From positions 35,068,668 through 35,132,667 of the forward strand of contig NC_092569.1 of NCBI RefSeq assembly GCF_037975245.1: DNA of 64,000 nucleotides, in the 5' to 3' direction. Source of the DNA: Apostichopus japonicus. Lineage: Eukaryota > Echinodermata > Holothuroidea > Aspidochirotida > Stichopodidae. The first letter of the stretch is position 1. Every line of letters starts with the position of its first letter. Shown piece after piece: positions 34,901 through 45,840 of this stretch. Both the position numbers and the translations under genes were made by a program. A model generated the notes under the pieces. The model worked only from the letters and a program-made list of their open reading frames with translations. It did no database searches and had not been told where the DNA came from.

Positions 34901-37900
34901 AATATGTATTTTATTACGCAGTGGCCAACTGTAGGCTTGTAATTGGCTATAAGCTTAATTTAGCTAATTGCATCTGCCAAACTAAGTAAGTAGTTGAATC
35001 AGTAGGCGTGAATGTTACTACGATTACAATCGAGTTAACGGAGCTGACGAGTATTCAAGATCAAAAGAGCACTGACAAAATACCATGCTAAAAAAACGAC
35101 AGTTTAAAAAAAAAATCGACACTGAAAGGGGGGGGGGATCGGTCGCTCCCCTGCTCCCCCTGGCTGCGTCCCTGTAAGCTACTCCTGTAGTTATAAACAT
35201 ATAGTCACATAGACTTGTGAAATTTACTTTAAAGCGCTACAAAGACTGGTATGTACGTAACGTTAAGTCGCTTGACTGGTCTGCTTACAGATTGTTATAT
35301 CATTAGATCGGTAAATATTTTTTTTAGAACATTTCGTCTTGTATGTTTAACCAGCTAGAACAGATTAATAAATCATCGAAAGAAACCTGAAGTAGCTTTG
35401 TTGTGGGGGAAAAAAGAGCAGAAATTGGAATTGGCTCCAACAATATAGGTCATTCTCACACGGATTACACACACAAACTGTGAAAAGGGTCAAATTGGAA
35501 ATATGTAGTCCTTTTACAGAGAATAACATCGAACTAGATTGGACTTGATCAAGTCTCCCACGGGCGGAATTATATCCCACAATGACGGGAAGTTAAGATG
35601 GAAGACATTTGGCTACTCACATCAAAACGCATGCTGGTCATGAATACTGAAATATTGCGAAACAAATAACATGATCATTGCATATGATTGTGGCCCATAT
35701 TTCATTATAAGTGAAATCTTTACAGAAGCCCCTGTTTTGAACCCTCACATGACGACAACAATATTCTTCCTGTACATTTTTGGTTCACCGCCATTCAAAC
35801 TCTTATCTACCATGCAAAATGTAAAACAACCTTAGTAACGCTACCTCGACAAATCTACGTGGTACAGTAAGAAGAATCGACGTTTAGCATTAAAATTGTA
35901 TCTTTTATAACATGATAATCATGATGATGATAAAAATTGCAAGAAATAAAGAATGTCAACAGAAAGGACAAAATAAAAAGAGGAAATTAAGGAAGACACG
36001 AGGAATTTAATCTTCTTTTCTTTCAGACCAAGTCATTTATGACCGAAATTCCATAACGTGATATTGCTCTGCCATAGTGGATAATATTTTAACAAATACT
36101 CGGCTTTAAATTTGTAAAAGTATGAAAGAATGGAAGCAGCTTAAACAAACACATGTATTTTTGTTTGTTAATTCCAAATAGTAATGACATAGACATGTTA
36201 GAACAGTCGAGCATATGACAGTTCACATTTTATGAAATGACGATGTTATCTGTCAAGACAAAAACATATTGTATAGCATTTCCAGTAGTGAATTTATACA
36301 ATTCTCTAAATAAACCAGAGAACAAGCTTTAGATCAATATGAATAATAGAAGAATATGGCTCTTGGATACAGAAAATAGTATCACACTATCTAAAGTCAT
36401 GAAAAAAATTAAAATCTACATTTTATACTTTGCTGTTGCCAACAGAGTAAAGTGCACAGTATAATACTATCTCCACAAAAAGATTGATGCGACCAAGGCG
36501 ATTTGTTTGGGATATAGCCAAAGTTTTGTTGTCGTCGATAATGTTATTCAGGAAGCACAGACGGTGTTCGACGTCATTGTTTTATCTGTATGAAAAATTG
36601 TGTTTATTAACCAAACGCTGAGTATGTTTGTTCCTTTGAATACAGTGCTCGTTCGAACGATAACCACAAATTATGATATAAAGAAATTTAATTAGATATC
36701 CTTCAACATATAAAGCGAATTATTACCATACAGTGAGTAATGATAAATTTTATGATTATAATACTTTCTAGTTTTTGCAACGTGTTAGAAAAGAGACCTT
36801 TAAATACAGTGTAATATATTTTATGCTGTTTAATTTCTAAAAGTCTATCATCGATGGTTTTGTTAAGTATAGGGAGAGTTTCCTTTGTATACTGAATTAT
36901 ATTACATGTTACGAAACGTTACGTTTTGTACTACACCGAATAGCCACATCAGAAAGGGAGGGTGTAAGTCCACTGATTGAGGGCAGCGAAGAGCGAGAGT
37001 AGGGGTGGGGAGCGGTGACTACTCCCATCGCATACATATTATAGATTGAGTACATTTTCAGTGGTCCTATTATAAGTAGTCTGGTCATTAAGTATGAAAG
37101 ACGACATGCATGAGAATATCTTCGCGTTGGTTTTACATTTAATTACTGTATTCAAATTGAGACTATTAAACGTTACAAGAACGTTTACATTATCGCCACG
37201 ACTTAAATGAACACATTGTGTGGAAACCAAAATAAACTACGGTATTTGTGGTTAAAGAATTAAAAGATAACTTACGGATCATGAATATCTGTCTTTATCG
37301 TAGTAGTCTATTTCCAGGTAATACGCTAACACCTAATACACTATTTCGCAGAGTTTTAGTTAATATATGCATTAGATATTTAATTCTTTGCATGGTGAAC
37401 TAGCCTTAAATATTCCAATATTTGACAGAAAACATCACTTTGGATTGTCATTAGAATGTTGGTGAACTGGATTGTGTCAAATGGCTTTTTTTATATAAAA
37501 ATGAAATGTAATTTAAATTTGGTGATAATTTTCTCACTCCAATTATGTGGTATTACTTGTTCTCTGTGGTTTTTTTTACTGTTATAGATTATGTCTAAGT
37601 AAACAAAGAAAGACAAACAAAAAACAACAAAGCTATAAATTGAAAAGTAAAAATATTTAAAAGACAGTCAACTAGAATAAGAATCAGTTTATTTTTAAAA
37701 GTTACAGAAACGTTCTCTGCATCTGCACTGAGTTATTCCGCTATTAATATCGGCCTTTAGTGTTATTCGTATGATCGGGTGAAATTTTAGATTTGCCTGT
37801 CGCAATTTGTCCAGAATGCAGCCTAAATTTGGAGCTATAATGTCAAAAAAAACTGAATAAATGTAAGAAAAAAATACAATTCCTTCGTTCATTTGTCTTT

Positions 37901-40595
37901 ATCTAATACGGCATTAATGCAGCTTTTGATTTTTCTTATTTTTAGTCTGGATTGATTACACAAAGACTAATGAAACATCTTACTACGATTTTATTTTGAG
38001 TATGATTTTATAACGTCTTTTCCATTGGAAAGAGACTTTCAATCCTTTTAATCTTCTAGTTTATTCAAATTACAGATTTTGTAATAACAATATTAATTTT
38101 AAATAATACTCTCACAATAATACTGGTTGAAATTATTATCACTAAATGGCTAATGATTGCTAGACGTCAACGTCGTTGCACATTTTTAATTGCATTTTAC
38201 ATTTTTCGTTGCACGTTAATTAGAAAACTACATAGTGAAACAAGTCGCACACATTCGACAAACAATGCAATAATTTATAAGTGTTTCATTTTAACTCACA
38301 AGAATAAAAAAGAAGTAAAAACAGCTCATTGTTCATAGAAGTACGTTAAACGAAAAGCTATTTTATCGTTTCTTAAATATATGTATTGAATGCCATATGA
38401 GCATATATGGGGATGTGCACATTTTCTGTTACAGTTTTAGTTAGCTAACGATATCTAAATATATCTCAATTAAGTTTCCCATTCGGAATCAAAATCTTCT
38501 TTTTTCCTTTTAATTTCCCTCTTATGTTGGCAATGTGATATGACATTAGTTATGCGTCAGTATCAAGTAGTTACCTTTGGTCAAGTTATATTACTTCTCG
38601 ACATAATCATTAAGGAAATCAGCCTCATTTAACTGTCACTTTAAAAAAAAAAATCGACAGAGTTTTTCTTTACAAACTTTATCATTTCAAATAAAATAAA
38701 GGAACATGTCTTACATTTGTTCTGCTCTAATATCCTTCATATTTAAAATAACGGAATATTGGGATTATATTTCTTTGGAATCTGTTACAATATATAGCGC
38801 AACTGTAGGAAATGAGAAACACAAAAAGAGAGAAAAATGAGAAGCTAGCCACTTAAACCGCCGGAGACATTTTCATGATCGTGTATCATACCATGCTTTA
38901 ATGTAAGCAATTTAAAACCAGAACGTACTGCATGAAAAATAATATTTGTTATTTTTCTGGCTTTGTGGAAGTATTTTATCTTTGATAATTCGTTCTGCGA
39001 TAAATCCGTGTAACCTAAGTTTTCTATTTTCAGCATTACTTTAAGTTTCCATAAATTACTTTTAAATTAGATTGACGTGTACACCAGTTGGATTTATTGT
39101 TATTCAACTTTGTTTCCTTGAATAATATGATATTTTCAAAATATATTTCAAAGTACCTTTATTTTTGTTGAAGATTGTTTTTTCAAACTTTGACACACAT
39201 ATAACGATATCTATTAAAGAGATCTCTATGAGCATGTAAAGGAAGTAAATATTTAGGTGCTCTTTAGAAATTTATATCTGAAACTTGTTTGGATGATAGT
39301 TCAAACAATATAATCAAACGTACAACTGAGCATTTCTTCTAATTTGATTAAACCCGAACAACAGTTTAAAGTTATAGATTTCTAATTTAAAGGATGTACC
39401 TTGTCATTATAGTTTTGTTCACTGTAGTTACCCAATTAAGCAACTTTGTGATTGGATTATCACATAGAAATTGTTTTGTTTTAGATTAGTTAACGCACAT
39501 GTTGCTTTAATGTATTCATCAGGATAACTTGGACAAAGACGAGCAATAAAATGTCTGTTCGGAAATCATATGAAAATAACAGAGCTGACAAAGGAAGTTG
39601 CCTTTACGCAGATGAAAACCAAGTTATTCGTATGTAGTTTATATCGAAAAAATAAAAGCAAGGCATTATAATAAATATAAAAAAAACATTGAAAACATTT
39701 AACTATACAAAGCTTACCTAATAACGCTCTGTTTCAAAAGGGAATCTCATGATTGGATTTTTAACAAGAAGAACTGTTTTCTTTTTGAAGTTATTGTATA
39801 GTGTTTTAGTTATCGCTGAAATAAATGAATTTCTTGTTTTTAGTTATCGTACTCGTAGCCAATATTATGGAGTATACATTTATGAGCTAGAATGATTTAC
39901 ATTTGAATTTAAGCTCACTAATTTTTAATATGAATTCAGTGTTGTAACGTGTTGGTATGGATCTGTGAAAGGTAGGGTTGGCTATTGGAGGGAAACCTTG
40001 TGAACAGATGTGCTGTAAAGGATATGTTGAGAACGATATACTCATAAGTTTGAAAAAAGGATTAATTTTTCCTGGCCATATCACGAAACTTGATTGACTT
40101 TGAAAAATTGGTGTGTAACGAAAACACGTTTGAGATGTATGAATGAGCTTTTCTTCTAAGTATTTTACATGTGAGCAAATTTTAAAGAATACTGTATATA
40201 ATCAAAGAAGAACCGATTAGAGCTAATCTTTTCTTTTTATTCCAATATATGTGGTTAAATTAAAAGACGTTTCGTTATTTTGATCGAAACACTGCTGTCT
40301 TTTCGCGAAGTTAAAAATTCGGAGTATTTCTAATTGAAGGCCTTCAAACTGTAATTTATCAGGATTTTTTATCGATATTTTCCTATTATTTCGAAGACGC
40401 TAACTCTTCACTTTTCACATAACAGAGTTAGCTCAACAACACATTGATGCAACTTATGTTATTGTTTCGAAACAGAAAATATTTCAATGGAGTAAAATAT
40501 AAAATATATTAAACAATAGAAAGACTTACCATTTCTGTTCCAAACGAGTTCCAAATCGTCAAAACAGTCAAACAAACTTTGAAACAATTCTCCAT
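25554..40595 (-). CDS. Gene B1: secreted partial FReD/TIL/EGF/FReD protein, eight exons, internal TAA
   Basis: Exons in transcript order: 40595-40530, 32079-32049, 31178-31006, 30622-30358, 29491-29280, 28465-28160, 27892-27631 and 25912-25554. All introns are GT-AG with consistent phases (0, 1, 0, 1, 0, 0, 1). Residues 1-22 form a signal peptide. Residues about 33-179 are a FReD made of its first two exons only. Residues 179-249 are TIL, about 258-300 EGF-like, and about 305 onward a second FReD with calcium loop KDRDND and pocket motif [10 protein letters not shown]. Codon 500 is TAA (25728-25730); the frame then stays open to TAG at 25554-25556 through HLNGDYDG and TDMKIRPV. The product is therefore 499 residues, or 557 if the TAA is decoded. 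AATAAA-type signals lie near 25259-25272 on the minus strand. Likely an extracellular lectin-like protein (family inference). Confidence 0.75.
27513..27552. repeat. Homopolymer pair (T)n(G)n
   Basis: 29 T then 11 or 12 G, inside a ~650-bp segment (about 26975-27620) that is absent from the other copy. Confidence 0.85.
27631..27892 (-). CDS. Gene B1 exon 7 (second FReD, middle part)
   Basis: [42 protein letters not shown] and YRLSVGS; phase 0-1, donor GTGAGT intact (mutated in the other copy). Confidence 0.9.
28160..28465 (-). CDS. Gene B1 exon 6 (EGF-like and second FReD start)
   Basis: 102 codons, phase 0-0. [10 protein letters not shown] continues the TIL module. Then come [12 protein letters not shown] and [14 protein letters not shown] (EGF-like), and then [33 protein letters not shown] (FReD start). 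Confidence 0.9.
29280..29491 (-). CDS. Gene B1 exon 5 (TIL domain)
   Basis: Acceptor TTCTCTAG, donor GTCAGT, phase 1-0. Encodes [39 protein letters not shown] and NQCNCF, a TIL cysteine pattern. This exon is deleted from the other copy except for its tail. Confidence 0.85.
30358..30622 (-). CDS. Gene B1 exon 4 (first FReD, middle part)
   Basis: [39 protein letters not shown] and [14 protein letters not shown] mark the FReD middle exon, phase 0-1, donor GTAAGT. No last FReD exon follows before the TIL exon. Confidence 0.9.
31006..31178 (-). CDS. Gene B1 exon 3 (first FReD, N-terminal part)
   Basis: Acceptor CCATCCAG. Encodes [29 protein letters not shown] and DTGGWT, the classic start of a FReD. 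Phase 1 in, 0 out; donor GTATGG. Confidence 0.85.
31266..31480. repeat. Probable dispersed repeat in B1 intron
   Basis: Ends in AAAGCTCTTTGAAAC and TTTAAAAGCGCTATATGAA, resembling tails of short interspersed elements in marine invertebrates. Also present at 58806-59025 as part of the duplication. Family assignment is tentative. Confidence 0.4.
32049..32079 (-). CDS. Gene B1 exon 2 (31-nt microexon)
   Basis: TTACACAG acceptor and GTAGGTG donor enclose 31 nt coding [10 protein letters not shown], phase 0 to 1. The exon and its sites are identical in the other copy (59597-59627), which supports it. Confidence 0.6.
33673..35182. mobile_element. hAT-like non-autonomous transposon with 8-bp TSD, left copy
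   Basis: Terminal repeats CAGCGACGTAGCCAGG (33681) and CAGGGACGCAGCCAGG (ending 35174, reversed) enclose 1494 bp and are flanked on both sides by TAAGCTAC. TIR plus an 8-bp duplication is diagnostic of the hAT superfamily. No transposase frame. An internal CTGGCTACGCCCCTG near 34470 looks like one end of a second, nested or partial element. Confidence 0.85.
36340..40525. other. Unique part of gene B1 first intron
   Basis: AT-rich with no exon, RNA or named transposon seen. It lies outside the segmental duplication. Confidence 0.4.
40530..40595 (-). CDS. Gene B1 exon 1 (signal peptide)
   Basis: ATG at 40595, then [19 protein letters not shown], then donor GTAAGT, phase 0: 22 codons with a hydrophobic core. 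It is joined to the next exon by phase only, across an intron of about 8.4 kb. A TATA-like CTAAATAG lies about 75 bp upstream (40669-40676). Confidence 0.6.
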
Positions 40596-40679
40596 GATTT
40601 CGAGTTTGTATAAATGACATGCAAAAATATATTCGATGAAGTGCAAGATGGCAAATGACACAAGGTCTCTATTTAGGGG

Positions 40680-41380
40680 TTACCAACACCCTATTGAAAT
40701 GACCGTAGTAGTATGGATGTCCATTAATGCCATCATTTTATTTGAAATATGATTTGGTGAAGAGCTTATACAAATGTGCTGCACATCTATAGTTTTATTG
40801 GCTTTTGTGTAAAGAAGACTATTCGACATGCGCAATCAGTCAATAGTCCAGTAAGCTTAATTTGCATAATGTTGGATTGTCCTTGTTCCGATAAATACAG
40901 CATACCACCTACTGTATGCTTATTGACTATCGTGCCTCTAGTTCCATCGACAGCAACGGGTTTTCAATTCAATCAATGTAAATGTATTTGGTTTTAAACG
41001 AATATTAATTACAATGATCACTTTTAATCTACATTACATTTAGTGTGGTTTATGTTAAAGTTATTTAGTTGTATGCCAAACGACGTCAATGCTAGTAGGA
41101 ATGTTGATTTACTTGTTCTGGTTAAGCTGCTTTTACCGATATTTTAAGAAACATGTATGAGTAATTTTTTTAGCTAAGTTACTTCGCTTTTGGTTGGAAG
41201 GCAAAATTAAGGCAGTATCGAAAGGACAGGAAGTGATACTACTAATAAGCACTATATAACATGCATGAACTAGTACAATACATCTTATATACCGTGAAAT
41301 TAACGGTATGATATATCCTATACTATCAATATGTATGTACAAATATCTAATTAACACAGTTTGGAACATTCGAAGTTGGT
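40680..41380. other. Region upstream of gene B1
   Basis: No gene recognised. Should hold the B1 promoter; only the weak TATA-like CTAAATAG at 40669-40676 just below it is visible. Confidence 0.3.
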
Positions 41381-41383
41381 CAG

Positions 41384-43175
41384 TGGTACGCTATATGAAC
41401 AATACTTCCTTGTTTTATGATGCCTACGTCACATCCTGTTTGCGGAATCGAGTATCCTCACATCTGATTGAATAAACATTTCAGCTGTTACACTGGGCTT
41501 TGACTAATTTGTTTATTGACTGTAAGAATTACATCAATAATGACTGTAAATTATAAGGAAAAATATTTTTCATTTATATAAGATATTTAATCAAGAAGCA
41601 TGTCTTGACCTATGGATTTTTTCTTTGATACACATTTTTAAATGAAATGTATATCTGTTAAACAGCAGAGGCGTAGCTAGAGCTTATTTAGAGGCGTAGA
41701 GCTACTTTATAAGCGTAGCTATAAGTTGGTCTTTTAACAGTGGCCCCCATTTCTCAGGGAGCCCTAGGGTTGGCTACCAACTGAGACAACTGTCAGTCAT
41801 GATTTTGCATGAATAATTATATGAGTACCAGCACGCCCACGCCATTCTATTATTTAGCTGACAGTGGAGTAGCCAGAAGTAGAGAAAACGCTGTCCCTCC
41901 CACACACAAAACATTTTCAGGGACGAAAACTGGGACGGCAAGGAAAATTAACCAAGAAAAATAAATAGCTATCATATATGATATTGGTCCGGTTACTTTA
42001 TGATACAGCACAACGTTTAGACTGCCTCTCAGAAGGCTTCTCTCTTAAGCTATATGCCCACTAAGCACAGAAATATATTTCTATTAACAAATTCACTTCG
42101 AGTCAGTTATTGACATTTTTAGACAAAATTCCGTGAGTCGAACGGCACTGGATTGTCGCCTTTAATAAAAGGTCACTGAGAGAGGAGATAAATCCGTATA
42201 CCTACCCTCATATCCTATTATGTATTTTAAATGTTTTATGTTTTCAATATAAACAAGGCCGTAGACACAGGGACCATGGGAACACGATCCTGACCACCCC
42301 CCCCCCTCCAACCCCGAAAGTTTCTAGAAAATGGTTAACAAATGTTATAACACCCGAACGCAAATGTTTTTAATATATAATGAAAATGATAGCATCATGC
42401 TTCACAACACCCTTACCGAGACAAAATTCTCTCAAAGGTGAGGGCACGCTCCTCCCCTTAAGCCCCACCCCTGTCCTAAGATCCCTCCCTAGTACGGACG
42501 TCCACCTAAAATTTGAATTGAATTTCGTAACAGGGTGGACAGACTGTAAATGTTCATGCTATTACATATTAGTGCAGGCGTTAAGTCAACCTTAGTAGTT
42601 ATGCAGTAGTTCACGCACATTCTGTGAACCGTCTGAAATAGTACAGTATTAATTAATCAAAACTTGTTTGTCCAATGCCAACCATGCCAGGCATATAAAA
42701 TGAACAAAATAGAATTGATACACTTCTCAACAATAGCAATGAATTCCACGTCAGTACTAAATCTTTTAGCTAACCCTTTTCATTATTTCAGGGAAAAAAT
42801 ACATTTTTATGTAAACCAGTTGCACTTTTCGGATGCGTTGGAGGTAGAAATGAAACTGTTAATACAAGTCGACAGTTTGAAATAAAATGTCGTACGTTAA
42901 GTTTTTAGCATAATCAGTAGAAATTTGTGAGATAATATAGCAGAAATTTAAAAATAAGTCTTGATACAATACTTCAAAGCTTCGCAGTATTCCGTGTACT
43001 GCCGGGGTGACTATTGTTGCACGAAAAAAAGAACCGGATATCCCATGGACGTTGCGCGAAAGAGAAACTAAATATTGGATGTTGTACCTAGTTTGCTCAC
43101 TCTTCAGTATATGAATTCTCGTATTCCTTGGCTTTGAATGCCATAACAAATTGTGACAAATAAAGATGGAAACAC
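41384..43175. repeat. Diverged direct repeat, left member
   Basis: Collinear but diverged similarity with 49585-51265 (shared words: GAACAATACTTCCTT, GGGGTGACTAT, GGATATCCCATG). Includes CAGTGGAGTAGCCAGA near 41865, resembling an hAT end. Confidence 0.65.
42228..42536. mobile_element. Dispersed repeat, copy 2
   Basis: About 300 bp closely matching 18110-18424, embedded in the direct repeat. Confidence 0.7.
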
Positions 43176-43179
43176 ATTT

Positions 43180-44830
43180 GGCAATTTCTGTGGGTGAAAT
43201 TGGATCCCGTATTAAATCAATCATTGCATGTGAAAACAAGAAGAAACAAAATATTTCATAATCACAGAGTCGACACAAATTGCGCCAGTCTGGTCGTTCT
43301 CGAATTCAATCTACATTCCCCTTGAAAAAGGAAGGATTTACGCCCCTGTACTTACATTAGAAACAACCATATCACACGGTGCATATTCGTTTTGCTGGAT
43401 TAGGAATGGAAGTTGCGCAGAAGAGCTCAGTCAAAAGGTTGGTTTAGAGACCCAATGATTAGAAGCCTCGTTGTAGGTTATTCAATATGCAAGGTGCCAG
43501 TGAACTTTCGGCTAATCAAATGATTTCTTCTCTGGAATTTGTTTGGCCATGATAAAAATCTGTTCAGGTGATGCAGAATTTATTCAGCAGGTGGTTCAAG
43601 TCCACCAACAGATAACATTAAGCCACTCACTTTCCAAGAAGAATATCAAACTTTTGAGCACTTAATGTGACTTGATATAGAAAAAAAAGGCTAATCCTAT
43701 GATAGAAATTTTGTATGACAATTGGCAAAGCGATCAATGTGTAAATTAGTAAAGGCATCATAATTGACGCACCTTCGTAATTGACGCATCTTCAAATTTT
43801 GCTAAACGATTCAGCAGGCAACAAAGCAGAGTTACATATTTCATGAGTTTGAATCCACTTCAGGTATATGCTGATCAAATTGTGTTTTTTTTAAAATCTT
43901 TTGACATCCTCTCCCAAGTTTTGCACGTATTTTTGGCATTTAGAAATCTTACTTCCTACAAGTAACCAACATTACCTAAACATGAAACCACTACTCCCAG
44001 GGACCTGGTTTGTCTGAGTTGAGAGGCTCAATATCGGGGTATAAAATACTTGACACGGCAGACATTTTGTGGTCAAATTCTGCTCACTATACTCTTGAAG
44101 GGGCAATGCCAGTACAAAAAGATATCATAATGTACAGTTAGCTTGTTACAACAATGTGACAGTATATGTGTACAATTGGTAAACATTTCATAATTTTTCA
44201 ACAACACATACATTAACACTTAAATGAGACAGTGCCCCCCCCCCCTTGTAAATAAAGAATAGGAGCTGGTGTTGTTAAAGCTCATTACCAGCTTTGTATG
44301 GTTTAAACACAAACAAACCCACTGGTGGGACTATGAGGGTTGGGAGAGGGGCAGATTATGTCTCCTTCCACATTTTCCCAGAACTTGAGCAAATTTTCAA
44401 ATACGCAACTAGAAACCCAAATTTCTCAAGAGGAGTGGGGGCACCCCCTTGTTCCCTCTCTCAGGTTTGCCTCAAAACTAGTACTTGGGTGTGACCGGTT
44501 TTTTTCTGAAACTAAGTAATTTTTTTGTGTTGTCCTTTTTTTCTAGGAATACATGTGCTGGCTCCCAAAGAGTCTATCTTTTTTAGAAATAGACAGTTTA
44601 ATAGCTATTTTTGGTTAAGTTGGAATATTCTTGGTGATAGATGTTTAATTTAAAATGTACCTAAGGACACCGAAACCCATTTATATGTTAAGTAATGTGT
44701 CTGGTAATTTATTTATTAAGCATTAATTGACAGCTGGTAGGTCACTGGACCCCAGATACCAGGGAGTGAAGGGCATAGGGTTGGAGGGGGAAGTTGAGAC
44801 AGGCTAAATTATGAATATTCAATGAACCAA
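43180..44830. other. Unassigned
   Basis: C-rich run at 44234-44245; nothing coding or structural that I can name. Confidence 0.3.
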
Positions 44831-44835
44831 CCTTT

Positions 44836-45725
44836 GTGTTTGATTGGTTTAAGGTGGTCATATTTACAAGAATGATGCGCCAGCTTTTGGAAGGACAAGC
44901 TAATGTTGTTAACTATATTGACGATGTGCTTGTTTATACGGAGTCTTGGGAGGAACATTTAATAATTTTGACTTCGGTCTTTGAGAAACTCAGAAATGCG
45001 GGTTTAACCGCACGTCCAACCAAATGTTTTGTTGGATACAAGTCGTTGGATATTTTGGGGCATATTGTGGGAGAGGGTGTGGTTAAACCACAAAGTGACA
45101 AAATAACCAAAATTCTTGACGCCTCGCGGCCAAGAACTAAAAAGGAAGTTAGGTCATTTATGGGGTTAGCAAATTACTATCGTAAATTTGTGCCAAATTT
45201 CGCAGCGTTGGCTGCTCCTCTGACGGACTTAACGAAAGCAGGGGTCCTAAGGAGGTAACCTGGGAACTTGCTCAGCAACGGGAGTTTGAAACTTTGAAAG
45301 ATCGATTATCTGCGCCGCCGATATTGCATTTGCCTGACCCTCAAAAAATGTTCATTTTGAAAACAGATGCTTCAGACATAGGCATTGGGTCGGTCCTAAT
45401 GCAATACGAAGGGAATCAGTGCTTCCCAGTCTATTATGCAAGTCGCAAGTTACTCCCACGTGAACGAAATTATGCCGTGATTGAGCGCGAGTGTTTGGCT
45501 CTTGTGTGGGCCATTGCGAAATTTCACATTTACTTGTATGGCAAGGAATTTGTTCTTGAAACCGATCACCATCCTTTGGCTTATATCTCAACAAATAAAG
45601 TAAATAACAGAAGAGTTATGAGATGGGCTTTGAGTTTGCAGCCGTATAGGTATATTATACGTGCTGTGAAGGGTAGTGATAATGTCGCAGCAGATTTTTT
45701 GAGTAGATGTGTTAAGGAGGAATAG
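44836..45725 (+). pseudogene. Ty3/gypsy pol fragment (partial RT plus RNase H), frameshifted
   Basis: 44836-45258 encodes the C-terminal half of a reverse transcriptase with the catalytic YIDD box, KCFVGYKSLDILGHIV and the connection motif FMGLANYYRKFVPNF. A frame change near 45245-45258 is followed by the RNase H-like domain (FILKTDASDIGIGSVL, YYASRKLL, NYAVIERECLALVWAI, TDHHPL, AADFLSR). The RT N-terminus, protease, gag and integrase are missing. The frame ends at TAG 45723-45725, only about 115 bp before the probable LTR, where an integrase would normally be expected. A dead, internally deleted copy. Confidence 0.9.
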
Positions 45726-45828
45726 GTGTGTAAGAGAAAAGAATTCTCTGTAATTGCGTGTAATTTGTAAATAAGCTTTACGAAATTTAAGATTAAGATA
45801 TCTGTTAGAACCCTCAGTAAATTTCTTG

Positions 45829-45839
45829 AGAAGGGGGAT
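45829..45839 (+). promoter_or_regulatory. Probable polypurine tract
   Basis: GAGAAGGGGGA immediately precedes TGTGTCACG, the arrangement expected of the plus-strand primer next to a 3' LTR. Confidence 0.5.
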
Positions 45840-45840
45840 G

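Larger units (their letters stand above)
24545..36335. repeat. Segmental tandem duplication, left copy
   Basis: Collinear with 51870-63868 in the same orientation, offset about 27.3-27.5 kb, through exons and introns alike. Differences are substitutions plus discrete insertions and deletions described separately. Homology fades at about 36335 (63868 in the other copy). Confidence 0.9.
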
